Shown here: positions 1-6,325 of the stretch, piece by piece
How the letters are laid out: every line of letters starts with the position of its first letter
How positions within the stretch are numbered: position 1 is the stretch's first letter
NCBI GenBank assembly: GCA_030628905.1
Contig: DAOVQB010000232.1
Span: 1 to 6,555, forward strand
Source of the DNA: DAOVQB01 sp023128935
GTDB lineage: Bacteria; Eisenbacteria; RBG-16-71-46; CAIMUX01; WJJG01
Reading direction: 5' to 3'
DNA length: 6,555 bases
Translations under genes and position numbers: made by a program
Notes under the pieces: model-generated
Databases searched by the model: none
The model's input: only the letters and a program-made list of their open reading frames with translations
Told to the model about the DNA's origin: nothing

Positions 1-1595
1 AAGATCACCAGGCGCACCTCGCCGGGACGCGGCACGGTGAAACAGATGTCTACGCGGGAATGGAAAGGATTCGGCGCTCCGGTGAGGGATGATTGCGCCA
101 CCAAAGCCCCTTCAGGCGCATCCGACAAGAACATGGCAGTCGCGGCGGCCAGATCCGGGCGCGGGCCGATCTCCTTAAACGGGTCGAGGTGAGGCACCCC
201 GGTATCGTGCAGGAGGGCGCGCAACTCGATCGGATCGAGCGGTTCGCCGCGCGAGGCCCGTGCGATGCCCTGCACACACAGCCCGCAGCCAACCACCATC
301 GGGGAAGCCCCCGAGGTGCCCCCGAAAAGCTCTGTGTAGCGCTCCTGCAGCGTGCCGCCGTTGTACAGATCGCCGAAGCCGGTGGTCACGATCTCGGAAC
401 CCCAAGCGTGCATATCCATCCGGCTTCCGTAGTTCGTGAACCCCTCAGCTACCCGGCCGAACGGCGTGCCCGCGGCGACCATCATCGCCCCGGAATCGCG
501 TACGTTGCGATCGAAGAGCCCCCCCCAGGAGGGATCGTCTAGGTCCTGGCCCCCATTGGCCGCGGGCTCCACGCAAGCGATTCCCAGACTCCAGACACTG
601 GTCCAGATGACATCGTAGTTGACCTGCAGCCACTCCATCGGGGTTGCCTCGTGGCCGGGAGGGAACATCTGCAGCTCGATCAGCCAGATGTCACCGGGAT
701 CGAGATGGTCGACGGCTTCCTGAAAATACTGGGAGATGTCTGGATATGTACCCATGTCGAACGCCACTACTCCATAGCTGGCATCAGGCGCAAACCCATT
801 GATTCCAATATCGTTGTGTCGCCCGATCACCTCACCAAGGACGGCCGTTCCGTGGGTCTCCCCCAAGGGGTCCTCAGGGGCGCCACCCTCATAGAAGTAC
901 TGGTCATAGGGAAAGTCCTCGTGATCCTCTGTCCAGCAGCCCTCTACGTCGATGAACTTCGTCCCTGCTCCGCGGCCACCGGGAAGAGCCCAGGCCGCCG
1001 GGGCATCCAGGCCAACAGGCGTGTCGTATAGGTAGTCCTGAAGATGGGTGAAATCTGGCGTGTCTCTCTCAGCTGTTACCGTCGGCGCCATTTGTTCGCG
1101 CGCCGGACACAGGTGCGCAAGCTCAACAATCGGAATCGGATGAGCGATCTCGACCGCCGGGGAGGCGTTCAATTCATTGAGCAGCTGCGCGATCTCAGAC
1201 CGCCCGCCCTCGGTTCGCAGGTTGAACCAGAGAGAAAGGTCGGGGCCGGTCGCACCATAGCGCGCCTCGCCGGCCGCCTTCCAGGTGCGCAGGACAGCGC
1301 GATTATGACGGAAGGTCGGGTGGATCGCGACAACCGCGCTGCAGGTGATCCGCGCGTTTAGATGCGTCAGATCGAGCCCCGAATCATCGTCGAAGCGATC
1401 ACCCTCGAGCCACACGTTCGATCCTTCGACGAACTTCACCTGCAGCCACTCGGGGTTGAACCCCTGCAGATCGGTCACTTCCCAGTATCGCACCGGACCG
1501 ACCGGGCGGGTGACAGTATCGAGGGATTGCGCAAGGCGCGGCGTGAGCAGAAATGCCGGAACGAATAGGATGACCAGGACGACAAAGCGCTTCAT
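1..1595 (-). CDS. Exported S8 (subtilisin-family) serine protease with FlgD-Ig-like C-terminal domain, 3' end beyond the window
   Basis: I translated this frame by hand; it is open for 531 codons from ATG at 1595 to the left edge. A signal peptide (MKRFVVLVILFVPAFLL..., cleavage probably after LAQS or nearby) is followed by a pro-region of about 150 residues. The catalytic domain then starts with TPVGLDAPAAWALPGG. Subtilase landmarks are all present: Asp216 in FIDVEG, His248 in ETHGTAV, oxyanion Asn347 in EPAANGGQDLD and Ser428 in GGTSGASP. The last residues (LTGAPNPFHSRVDICFTV) match the opening of a FlgD-Ig-like domain, which in FCB-type bacteria usually ends exported proteins and is associated with sorting or surface attachment. 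Ordinary family knowledge predicts an extracytoplasmic endopeptidase; the substrate is unknown. The canonical AAGNG is AANG here, but Asn is kept. The gene looks intact and stands alone on this strand. Confidence 0.93.
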   Translation of the reverse strand, partial: MKRFVVLVILFVPAFLLTPRLAQSLDTVTRPVGPVRYWEVTDLQGFNPEWLQVKFVEGSNVWLEGDRFDDDSGLDLTHLNARITCSAVVAIHPTFRHNRAVLRTWKAAGEARYGATGPDLSLWFNLRTEGGRSEIAQLLNELNASPAVEIAHPIPIVELAHLCPAREQMAPTVTAERDTPDFTHLQDYLYDTPVGLDAPAAWALPGGRGAGTKFIDVEGCWTEDHEDFPYDQYFYEGGAPEDPLGETHGTAVLGEVIGRHNDIGINGFAPDASYGVVAFDMGTYPDISQYFQEAVDHLDPGDIWLIELQMFPPGHEATPMEWLQVNYDVIWTSVWSLGIACVEPAANGGQDLDDPSWGGLFDRNVRDSGAMMVAAGTPFGRVAEGFTNYGSRMDMHAWGSEIVTTGFGDLYNGGTLQERYTELFGGTSGASPMVVGCGLCVQGIARASRGEPLDPIELRALLHDTGVPHLDPFKEIGPRPDLAAATAMFLSDAPEGALVAQSSLTGAPNPFHSRVDICFTVPRPGEVRLVI

Positions 1596-1602
1596 GGTGT
1601 TT

Positions 1603-1610
1603 ACTCCTCT
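1603..1610 (-). promoter_or_regulatory. Ribosome-binding site of the subtilase
   Basis: On the minus strand AGAGGAGT lies 7 nt before the ATG at 1595. It is a near-consensus Shine-Dalgarno sequence and fixes the start just ahead of the signal peptide. Confidence 0.8.
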
Positions 1611-1671
1611 AGGCGCGGCGCGCATAACCCACTGGTGAAGCCTGAAGCCAGCAGTGCTGTCTGCGGACAAG

Positions 1672-1717
1672 CATCCACTTTGTACTAATCTGTGGATATG
1701 CACCCACTTTGTACTAA
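1672..1717. repeat. Direct repeat, two 17-bp copies spaced 29 bp start to start
   Basis: Copy 1 (1672-1688, CATCCACTTTGTACTAA) and copy 2 (1701-1717, CACCCACTTTGTACTAA) differ at one base. They sit between the subtilase start and the fragment-built reading frame downstream. Two readings are possible. One is a pair of transposase-binding repeats left from an insertion-sequence end; IS21-type elements carry such repeated inner end motifs. The other is a two-site operator upstream of the subtilase, 77 bp before its start. No transposase is visible in the window, so neither is proven. The rest of 1596-1723 shows no gene. Confidence 0.6.
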
Positions 1718-1723
1718 AAAGTA

Positions 1724-2254
1724 TTGCAGATACCGGATTCAATTGCACCCGTCAATTCCGGCCTGCAGGGCAGACGTGGTCCGGTGATAACGCCCGGGGC
1801 AACCCGGTGGAAGCTGGAGTCTACTTCGCGCGCCTTCAGCTCGAGTGGATTCCGCAACCTCGACGCTTTCACAGACATGATCTCCCTGACTGTCGGAGAC
1901 GTCGATCTCCCTGCGCAGATCCCAGCCGTATTCCATACACTGAAATTGCCGACGAAACTGGATTGGATGGCCCTAGAGGGTGGGCGACCCGAGATCGCGC
2001 GGCTGCTCAATGAACATCTTCACTTTGCGAGATTCGGATATGGCCATAATGAATCCTATATCTCATTGAGAATATTTGATATTTCCGGACGGGAAGTGAA
2101 GCATTTCCCGATTTCCAATTTGCAATCTCCAATTTACACAGTTGTCTGGAATGGAAGAGATGATCATGGCAACTTGCTTCCTTCAGGTGTGTACTGCTGC
2201 GAGCTAAGGCAAGGAGAATTCGCCGAATCCAGAGAGATCTTGCTGCTTAGATAG
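1724..2254 (+). pseudogene. Composite remnant: subtilase pro-region-like piece joined to a FlgD-Ig C-terminal domain
   Basis: The frame is open from a TTG at 1724 to TAG at 2254, but the TTG has no good ribosome-binding site and the first 40 residues do not look like protein. From about 1846 coding character appears. EGGRPEIARLLNE (1976-2014) matches EGGRSEIAQLLNE in the pro-region of the subtilase on the other strand. About 10 residues later a FlgD-Ig domain begins (SLRIFDISGREV, VVWNGRDDHGNLLPSGVY) and ends properly in EILLLR-stop. The whole catalytic middle expected of such a protease is missing. Base composition turns AT-rich at about 2030, exactly where the FlgD-Ig part starts, so the two halves probably have different origins. 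I infer a non-functional fusion left by deletion or recombination. A short expressed protein cannot be excluded, but no signal peptide is present. Confidence 0.6.
1762..1845 (+). pseudogene. Orphan FlgD-Ig domain fragment in another frame
   Basis: In the frame one base away from the longer remnant, this stretch reads PAGQTWSGDNARGNPVEAG then VYFARLQLE. That is the typical second half of a FlgD-Ig-like domain (PAG...W.G.D..G.PV.AGVYF.RL). Translation after 1845 in this frame turns into arginine- and proline-rich nonsense, while the neighbouring frame becomes protein-like. Nothing upstream supplies the first half of the domain or a start. It is best read as a shard of a second, independently broken exported-protein gene. 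Confidence 0.6.
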
Positions 2255-2325
2255 GAAGCGTAGATAGGAAGCTCAGATAGGAAGCTCAGATAGGAGGCTC
2301 AGATAAGAGGCTCAGATAAGAAACG
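2248..2325. repeat. 13-bp tandem array, six copies
   Basis: Six contiguous 13-bp units: 2248-2260, 2261-2273, 2274-2286, 2287-2299, 2300-2312 and 2313-2325. The central form is CAGATAGGAAGCT. The first two begin with T instead of C, and the last three drift gradually (GAAGCT to GAGGCT, then AGATAG to AGATAA). The array starts inside the last Leu-Arg codons of the FlgD-Ig remnant and contains its stop codon. Thirteen is not a multiple of three, so it is not a coding repeat. Confidence 0.95.
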
Positions 2326-2364
2326 ATTCGGACAGAGACTGAGTGGTCCGTTGCATGTTCCGTG

Positions 2365-2847
2365 TCAGGGAACGATTTGGAGATTGTCTCCGGCAGCTGC
2401 ATCCTTACGGGAGTTGCATAGCTCATCGAGCCGTTTCTGCAGAGCGTAGTCGGCGGCATTGCTTACCGGTCGGGCGAGGGCGCTCTCAAGCAGTGCCTGT
2501 GCCCGCGGTGGGTCGGGGGGCACATCCGCGCGACGGGCCCCGTAGGCGAGGATCTCTGCGAACCGAGCATATCCGGCAGCGTGGTCTGGGTAGTCGTGGA
2601 TCAGGTCCAAGAGGACGCGTTCCGCCTCCTTGGCGCGGTCAGCCAGATAGTAGAACTCGCCGAGATCTGCGCGGAAGTTCAGGTGGAAGAGTTCGTCCTC
2701 GTCGGGGAACTGGGCCAGTACCGCCTGGGACTCAAGGCCCTGGAGCTGGCCAACGACGATTCCGCCTCCGTGGTCTCCGCCAATCACCTGGTCGCGGCGC
2801 GCAAGGTGATCTGGCCATGACCCGGGAACCGCTGTACATCCAACCAC
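2365..2847 (-). pseudogene. C-terminal fragment of a TPR-like (SEC-C-associated type) protein
   Basis: The open frame has a possible GTG at 2847 but no Shine-Dalgarno sequence before it, and only the part from about 2724 to the TGA at 2365 (about 120 residues) looks like protein. That part is helical and TPR-like: FPDEDELFHLNFRADLGEFY, then YLADRAKEAERVLLDLIHDY, and a last repeat ending in ALLESALARPVSNAADYALQ. The RADL.EF...R..EAE...L....PD pattern recalls the C-terminal half of tetratricopeptide proteins often linked to SEC-C motifs (from memory, not searched). TPR modules bind proteins; no catalytic role is visible. The N-terminal half, including any SEC-C motif, is absent. Upstream of 2724 the opposite strand has the better coding pattern, so this is probably a truncated remnant. 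Confidence 0.6.
2710..2820 (+). pseudogene. 3' end of an unidentified gene, ATGA-coupled to the next frame
   Basis: In this frame (open upstream to 2581 only because it shadows the minus-strand TPR fragment) codons from about 2710 on end almost always in G or C. They encode a helical tail including YRLGLKALELANDD and SANHLVAARKVIWP, with TGA at 2818-2820. The stop overlaps the ATG of the next reading frame as ATGA, the usual sign of translationally coupled neighbours in an operon. I do not recognise the family. The 5' part has been replaced by the oppositely oriented TPR fragment, with the join at roughly 2710-2724. Confidence 0.45.
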
Positions 2848-3038
2848 TGCCGGTGGTGCGGGCGGCCGAGCTGGAGACCACGGACCCCGAGCAACGCTGG
2901 CTTATCCACTATATGCCTCATGAGAAGTCAACGGCGAATGGTACTGGAGGGGCGCATGTCCAGGGCCCGGGCCGGAGGCCACTTGGGTCATCCCCGGGAC
3001 CAAATCAAGACTTGCAATCATGCAATCCAAATGCATAA
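2817..3038 (+). pseudogene. N-terminal stub resembling a RepA-type AAA ATPase
   Basis: ATG at 2817 has a good Shine-Dalgarno sequence (AAGGTG, 2803-2808, 8 nt spacer inside the preceding gene). The first residues (MTREPLYIQPLPVVRAAELE then TTDPEQRWLI) resemble the lead-in of RecA/RepA-type AAA ATPases of plasmids and integrative elements, which normally run straight on to a Walker A motif. Here the similarity stops at about 2909. The remaining residues are low-complexity Gly/Pro/Asn with no P-loop, and the frame ends at 3038. The family call rests on a short N-terminal pattern recalled from memory. I infer a 3'-truncated gene whose end was lost in a rearrangement. Confidence 0.4.
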
Positions 3039-3039
3039 T
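3012..3039 (+). promoter_or_regulatory. Predicted sigma-70-type promoter of the DUF4143 ATPase
   Basis: TTGCAA (3012-3017), a 16-bp spacer and CATAAT (3034-3039; five of six consensus bases) lie in a short AT-rich stretch directly after the truncated upstream frame. Transcription would start near 3046, giving an untranslated leader of about 65 nt. The signal implies that the ATPase is expressed on its own rather than from the broken genes upstream. Confidence 0.45.
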
Positions 3040-3112
3040 TCCAAGTAATAGTCATCCACGGCATAAGGCTTCGATATAGGGCCTCGAGCCCCAACAAAGG
3101 ACGGAGCGCGCC

Positions 3113-4327
3113 ATGCCGTACATACCACGCAGCCTGGAACCGGTTCTCAAGAAGCGCCTTGCGGACTTCCCTGCCCTGGTCCTGACGGGTCCGCGGCAGT
3201 CGGGCAAGACCACCCTTCTGCGCCACGTCCTGGGCAAGCGCTACACCTACGCCGCCCTGGACCTGTCCGATGTACGGGAGGTCGCCACTAGCGACCCCCG
3301 CGGGTTCCTGGAGGCATATCCTCCTCCAGTCATCTTCGATGAAGTTCAGTACACCCCCGAACTCCTGCCCTACATCAGAGAGCGCATTGATGCACACCGA
3401 GAGAAAGCGGGGCAGTACGTCCTGACCGGTTCACAGAACCTGCTCATGCTGGAGAAGGTGACCGAGTCACTCGCAGGGCGAGTGGCCATCCTCCGATTGC
3501 TGCCGTTGACGCAACGGGAACTTGATGCCCGTCGTCGCAGCGCTCTCCCGTGGGAACTCCAGCGTCCCAGACGAGGAGAGGTACGCGCACTCGGAGAGCT
3601 GTGGCGGCAATTCCTGAGAGGCTGGTATCCGGAGCTAGGCGCTCATCCGAGACGCGACAGCCACCCTTGGCATGCGGGCTACGTGGAGACCTACCTGGAA
3701 CGGGACGTTCGATCCCTGCGGCAGGTAGGTGACCTCGCCCAATTCCACGCGTTTCTGCGTTTGCTGGCGGCTCGCAGCGGTCAGCTCCTGAACCTGGCAG
3801 ATCTTGGTCGGGATCTGGGTGTGGCTGTCAACACGTGCAGGGCCTGGTTGTCGATCCTCGAAGCTACCTACCAGGTCATCATCGTGCGTCCCTATCATGC
3901 CAACGTAGGCAAGCGCCTGGTGAAGATGCCCAAGGTTTACTTCACGGATGTCGGGACACTCTGCCACCTGGCCAGGTTGCGTGATCCGGAGCACGCTGCG
4001 GCGGGTCCGCTGGGCGGCGCTATCCTCGAGACGGCGGTCCTGTCCGAGATCGTCAAGACACACCTTCACCGCGGCGATGAGGCGGCAGTCCACTTCTGGC
4101 GTACGTCAGCCGGGCTGGAAGTGGATTTTCTCGTCGAGTATCCGGATCGTCTCGTACCGATCGAGGTTAAGCTGTCGGCAACTCCGCGCCCCAAGATGGG
4201 CGCCTCCATCCGGCAGTTGCAGCGGGATCTAGGCGATCGCTGCGCTCCAGGATACGTGGTCCACCCAGGGGATGTACGCCTGCCGCTCGGGCACGGCGTG
4301 CAGGCCTTGCCCTTCGGGGATTTGTGA
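3113..4327 (+). CDS. AAA_14 / DUF4143 family ATPase
   Basis: This is a complete 404-residue protein of the usual family length. ATG 3113 is preceded by AAGGACGGAG (3097-3106), a good ribosome-binding site. The N-terminal P-loop domain has Walker A GPRQSGKTT (residues 26-34), Walker B VIFDEVQ (73-79) and the sensor-like LTGSQN (104-109). ETYLERDVRSL (192-202) marks the linker to the DUF4143 domain, which shows VYFTDVGTLCHL (275-286). The end contains WRTSAGLEVDFLVE with Asp338, then IEVK with Glu351 and Lys353. This spacing matches the PD-(D/E)XK nuclease-like signature common in this family; whether it cuts DNA here is unknown. Such ATPases are very common, cytoplasmic and poorly characterised, often found as solitary, horizontally moving genes. 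All key residues are present and no partner gene is evident: upstream is debris, downstream is convergent. Confidence 0.93.
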   Translation: MPYIPRSLEPVLKKRLADFPALVLTGPRQSGKTTLLRHVLGKRYTYAALDLSDVREVATSDPRGFLEAYPPPVIFDEVQYTPELLPYIRERIDAHREKAGQYVLTGSQNLLMLEKVTESLAGRVAILRLLPLTQRELDARRRSALPWELQRPRRGEVRALGELWRQFLRGWYPELGAHPRRDSHPWHAGYVETYLERDVRSLRQVGDLAQFHAFLRLLAARSGQLLNLADLGRDLGVAVNTCRAWLSILEATYQVIIVRPYHANVGKRLVKMPKVYFTDVGTLCHLARLRDPEHAAAGPLGGAILETAVLSEIVKTHLHRGDEAAVHFWRTSAGLEVDFLVEYPDRLVPIEVKLSATPRPKMGASIRQLQRDLGDRCAPGYVVHPGDVRLPLGHGVQALPFGDL

Positions 4328-4445
4328 GGTGCGGCTTACGACCCTGGACTGATTCCGAGGCCGACGGTTCCTTCTCGCTGCGACCCGATCTCCTCCTGGT
4401 GACTGATAACCACTACTGCCAAGCTCCTGTCTTTCGTGAAAAACC

Positions 4446-4479
4446 TAGTCCCGCTGGTGAAGTAGTCCCGCAGGGGAGG
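4446..4479. repeat. Imperfect 17-bp tandem duplication in the convergent intergenic gap
   Basis: TAGTCCCGCTGGTGAAG (4446-4462) is followed at once by TAGTCCCGCAGGGGAGG (4463-4479), with 14 of 17 bases equal. It lies between the stops of the ATPase and the 420-aa gene. I looked for an intrinsic terminator there and found no convincing stem with a T-run on either strand. Confidence 0.6.
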
Positions 4480-4513
4480 ATGAGGTTTCGGCGAGGGGCA
4501 GGTCGTCAGCCCG

Positions 4514-5776
4514 TCAGGCAACCGGATCCTGACGCCGTAGCGATTTTCGATAGACAAGCTCCAAGCAGATCGGCACGGGTGGATAACGCATCAGGACGCG
4601 ATAGGCTCGGAAGCTGCGCGGATCCTGATGCAGCTGGTCAAACATGTACTGCATGATTTTCCGATGGTGCGGGACTTCCAGCGCTGGCGGGATCCGGTCA
4701 GCGCTACCCAAGTCCTGCACGGTTTCCCCGATCGGCACGCAATGACTCTTTGCCTCGAGAGGGGCATCACCAAAGAGGTAAGCGCTCGCGAGCAGCTTCG
4801 GCACCTCTTGATCAGACACGGTCTCGTGCAGGAAGAGATCGAAACAGGCGTGCTCACAGGGTGTGTAGATGCGCATGATCACGCTGTCGTCAGGTTCATC
4901 ATCCGGCGGGATCCGAGACAGGCGTTCGCCGTAGACCCAATCAACAGCAGCGGTCTCGCCAATCGGACCCGGTGCCAGCTCGCTCTGGACGATTCCGTTC
5001 TTGAGCTCGAACCGCCTCGTCTGCGGAGGCGGCTGGGAGCAGAATCTAGGAATAGTTGCTCCTTGCTCCAGGGCTCCAGGGCTTACATCTTCGGCGTTCA
5101 GCGGCCCTCGGCGGTACTCGTCCAGCGTGAGGGTTCCCCCGGATAGATCTACCCAAGAGCGATGCAGGATCCAGGGCGTGTTGGCACGAGTCCGGCTCAA
5201 CCCAAAGAAACCCCAGATGAACGCGAGATCGCGCCAGAAACCTGGCTGGGCTGGGAAGACGACGGCGTTTCGATACTCTGTTCGGGCTTGAGCCCCGACA
5301 AAGTGACTTCTAGCTCGGAAGCCTTGGCGCCGAAGCCCGATCTCAAACCTCTCGCGCCCCTCGATCGTGAAGCGGCTGAGCATACTGTCGAGTGCTGCTC
5401 GGCTGCCCGCGTGCGTCCGGGTGAGCTCTTCGAACTGGTCGAAAGCCAACCACGCGGCCGCGGTCACCTCTTTGGGAATCTTGGGTGCAGCAGCATCCAG
5501 AAACAACTTCACGCCCGCCCGACCGGGGATGTCTTTGGGAGACGGGTAGGAATCCTTGCCCTGTGCCACCCTCCAAATCTTCCAAGCCAGGGATCGCTCG
5601 ATCTCCAGTGTCCTGGCGACGTCGACCGCACGAGAAACCCGACGAGGCAGCGCGTTGAGCACGTCGAAAAATCGGTTGGCGATGTTCTCGAGAACCGCGG
5701 ATGCAGCTTCTTCCAGCGTGCTGAATGAGCCGTCCGTCCCAGGATCTCCAAACTGTAACTTATTGTCCGTCGCCAT
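4514..5776 (-). CDS. Protein of unknown function, 420 residues, possible N-terminal helix-turn-helix
   Basis: I chose ATG 5776 (MATDNKLQFGDP...) because GGGAG lies 10 nt upstream and a predicted promoter would start transcription near 5808. The alternative TTG at 5812 would lie upstream of that start. Residues 21-75 are helical; residues 47-70, with LPRRVSRAVDVARTLEIERS followed by LAWKIWRV, could form a helix-turn-helix. The middle is rich in aromatic and arginine residues (HFVGAQARTEYRNAVVFPAQ, FIWGFFGLSRTRANTPWIL). The last third has HACFDLFLHETV and a basic, tyrosine-containing tail. There is no signal peptide, membrane helix, P-loop or recognisable catalytic motif, so a cytoplasmic protein is likely. 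The open frame is long, codon use is consistent and no damage is visible. I do not recognise the family; a regulator is only one possibility. Confidence 0.8.
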   Translation of the reverse strand: MATDNKLQFGDPGTDGSFSTLEEAASAVLENIANRFFDVLNALPRRVSRAVDVARTLEIERSLAWKIWRVAQGKDSYPSPKDIPGRAGVKLFLDAAAPKIPKEVTAAAWLAFDQFEELTRTHAGSRAALDSMLSRFTIEGRERFEIGLRRQGFRARSHFVGAQARTEYRNAVVFPAQPGFWRDLAFIWGFFGLSRTRANTPWILHRSWVDLSGGTLTLDEYRRGPLNAEDVSPGALEQGATIPRFCSQPPPQTRRFELKNGIVQSELAPGPIGETAAVDWVYGERLSRIPPDDEPDDSVIMRIYTPCEHACFDLFLHETVSDQEVPKLLASAYLFGDAPLEAKSHCVPIGETVQDLGSADRIPPALEVPHHRKIMQYMFDQLHQDPRSFRAYRVLMRYPPVPICLELVYRKSLRRQDPVA

Positions 5777-5814
5777 TTTACGATAACTCCCTCTCGCGCC
5801 TGATTCATACAACT

Positions 5815-5843
5815 AGTCTAGCGCGTTGCCTGAGTGCAATCAA
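5815..5843 (-). promoter_or_regulatory. Predicted promoter of the 420-aa gene
   Basis: On the minus strand TTGATT (5843-5838), a 17-bp spacer and TAGACT (5820-5815) match sigma-70 elements at four of six bases each. The position gives a leader of about 30 nt to ATG 5776 and argues against the TTG start at 5812. Confidence 0.4.
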
Positions 5844-5886
5844 GACAATCCTCGGAACAATTCGCCAAATAGTTGGCAACAACATG

Positions 5887-5916
5887 TTGACACGTGAGAG
5901 GCTATCGATGTATCCT
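5887..5916 (+). promoter_or_regulatory. Predicted promoter of the VCBS-repeat gene
   Basis: A perfect TTGACA (5887-5892), an 18-bp spacer and TATCCT (5911-5916, four of six consensus bases) lie in an AT-rich intergenic stretch. Transcription would start near 5923, 46 nt before the ATG at 5969. It is divergent from the promoter predicted for the 420-aa gene. Confidence 0.5.
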
Positions 5917-5968
5917 CTTTTTGTCATTAGTTTCCTGGTGAGGCTGACAGCTGAACCCAGAGGGTTCC

Positions 5969-6325
5969 ATGCATCGCTCATGGCAGACCATCATCCTAGT
6001 ACTCGCCGTAGCCGTCTCGGCCCATGCGGGCTTCACCGAACAGCTTCAGTTCGGCACGCGATTCACCAATTCGTTAGCCTGCCCATATGGCGACAGCCAC
6101 AACTTCCTCGATCTGCCTGTAGCCGACTATTGGTTCTCAATTCCAATCCATAATGATTACGTCTTCGTCAATCTCTACACCACGAATGGCGACGGTACCT
6201 TCGCCGGGCAGAATGAGTTCGGCGGTGCCGCCACCTACACGATTGAGATGTCCTGGGGCGATCATGACCGGGACAGGGACCTGGACATGGCGGTGGCTAA
6301 ACACAGAACAGGACGGGGACAATGA
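5969..6325 (+). CDS. Truncated exported VCBS/FG-GAP-repeat protein (N-terminal part only)
   Basis: ATG 5969 follows AGAGGG (5959-5964) with a short 4-nt spacer. A clear signal peptide (MHRSWQTIILVLAVAVSAHA) leads to a degenerate first repeat (YGDSHNFLDLPVADYW). A good second one follows: NGDGTFAGQNEFGG, then WGDHDRDRDLDMAVA, the calcium-binding D.D.D.D loop of VCBS/FG-GAP propellers. The loop's usual glycines are replaced by arginines, and the first repeat has lost its WGD tryptophan and the DGD core. Such proteins normally carry several to many repeats over hundreds of residues. Here the frame ends after 118 residues at TGRGQ, in mid-domain, with TGA overlapping the next start as ATGA. The protein is probably exported if made, but cannot form a full propeller. 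I infer a gene cut at about 6310-6325 by recombination and now decaying. Confidence 0.75.
   Translation: MHRSWQTIILVLAVAVSAHAGFTEQLQFGTRFTNSLACPYGDSHNFLDLPVADYWFSIPIHNDYVFVNLYTTNGDGTFAGQNEFGGAATYTIEMSWGDHDRDRDLDMAVAKHRTGRGQ

Noticed and set aside
93..542. Plus-strand frame of 149 codons opposite the subtilase
   Set aside because: It lies entirely within the catalytic and C-terminal codons of the subtilase, whose motifs prove the minus strand is the coding one.
618..1457. EWLQV encoded twice in the subtilase, sharing 14 bases (GAGTGGCTGCAGGT)
   Set aside because: The surrounding residues do not align, one copy is in the pro-region and the other in the catalytic domain. Chance or codon preference explains it.
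1727..1755. Minus-strand TTGACG - 17 bp - TATCTG as a promoter for the subtilase
   Set aside because: The -10 element matches only three of six bases, the site is more than 130 bp from the start, and it lies in the fragment region. Too weak to annotate.
2357..2391. Small inverted repeats GTTCC/GGAAC and GGAGA/TCTCC at the end of the TPR fragment
   Set aside because: Five-base stems without a T-run are expected by chance in GC-rich DNA and give no support for a terminator.
2343..2820. Arginine-rich plus-strand frame running from 2343 toward the RepA-like start
   Set aside because: From 2343 to about 2816 it is the antisense shadow of the TPR fragment. Its composition (Arg, Gly, Pro runs) is not protein-like, and only the part after ATG 2817 is plausible.
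4441..4488. AAACCT/AGGTTT inverted pair with a T-run on the minus strand as terminator of the 420-aa gene
   Set aside because: The stem is only six pairs with a loop of over 35 nt and no good inner pairing, so it is unlikely to terminate transcription.
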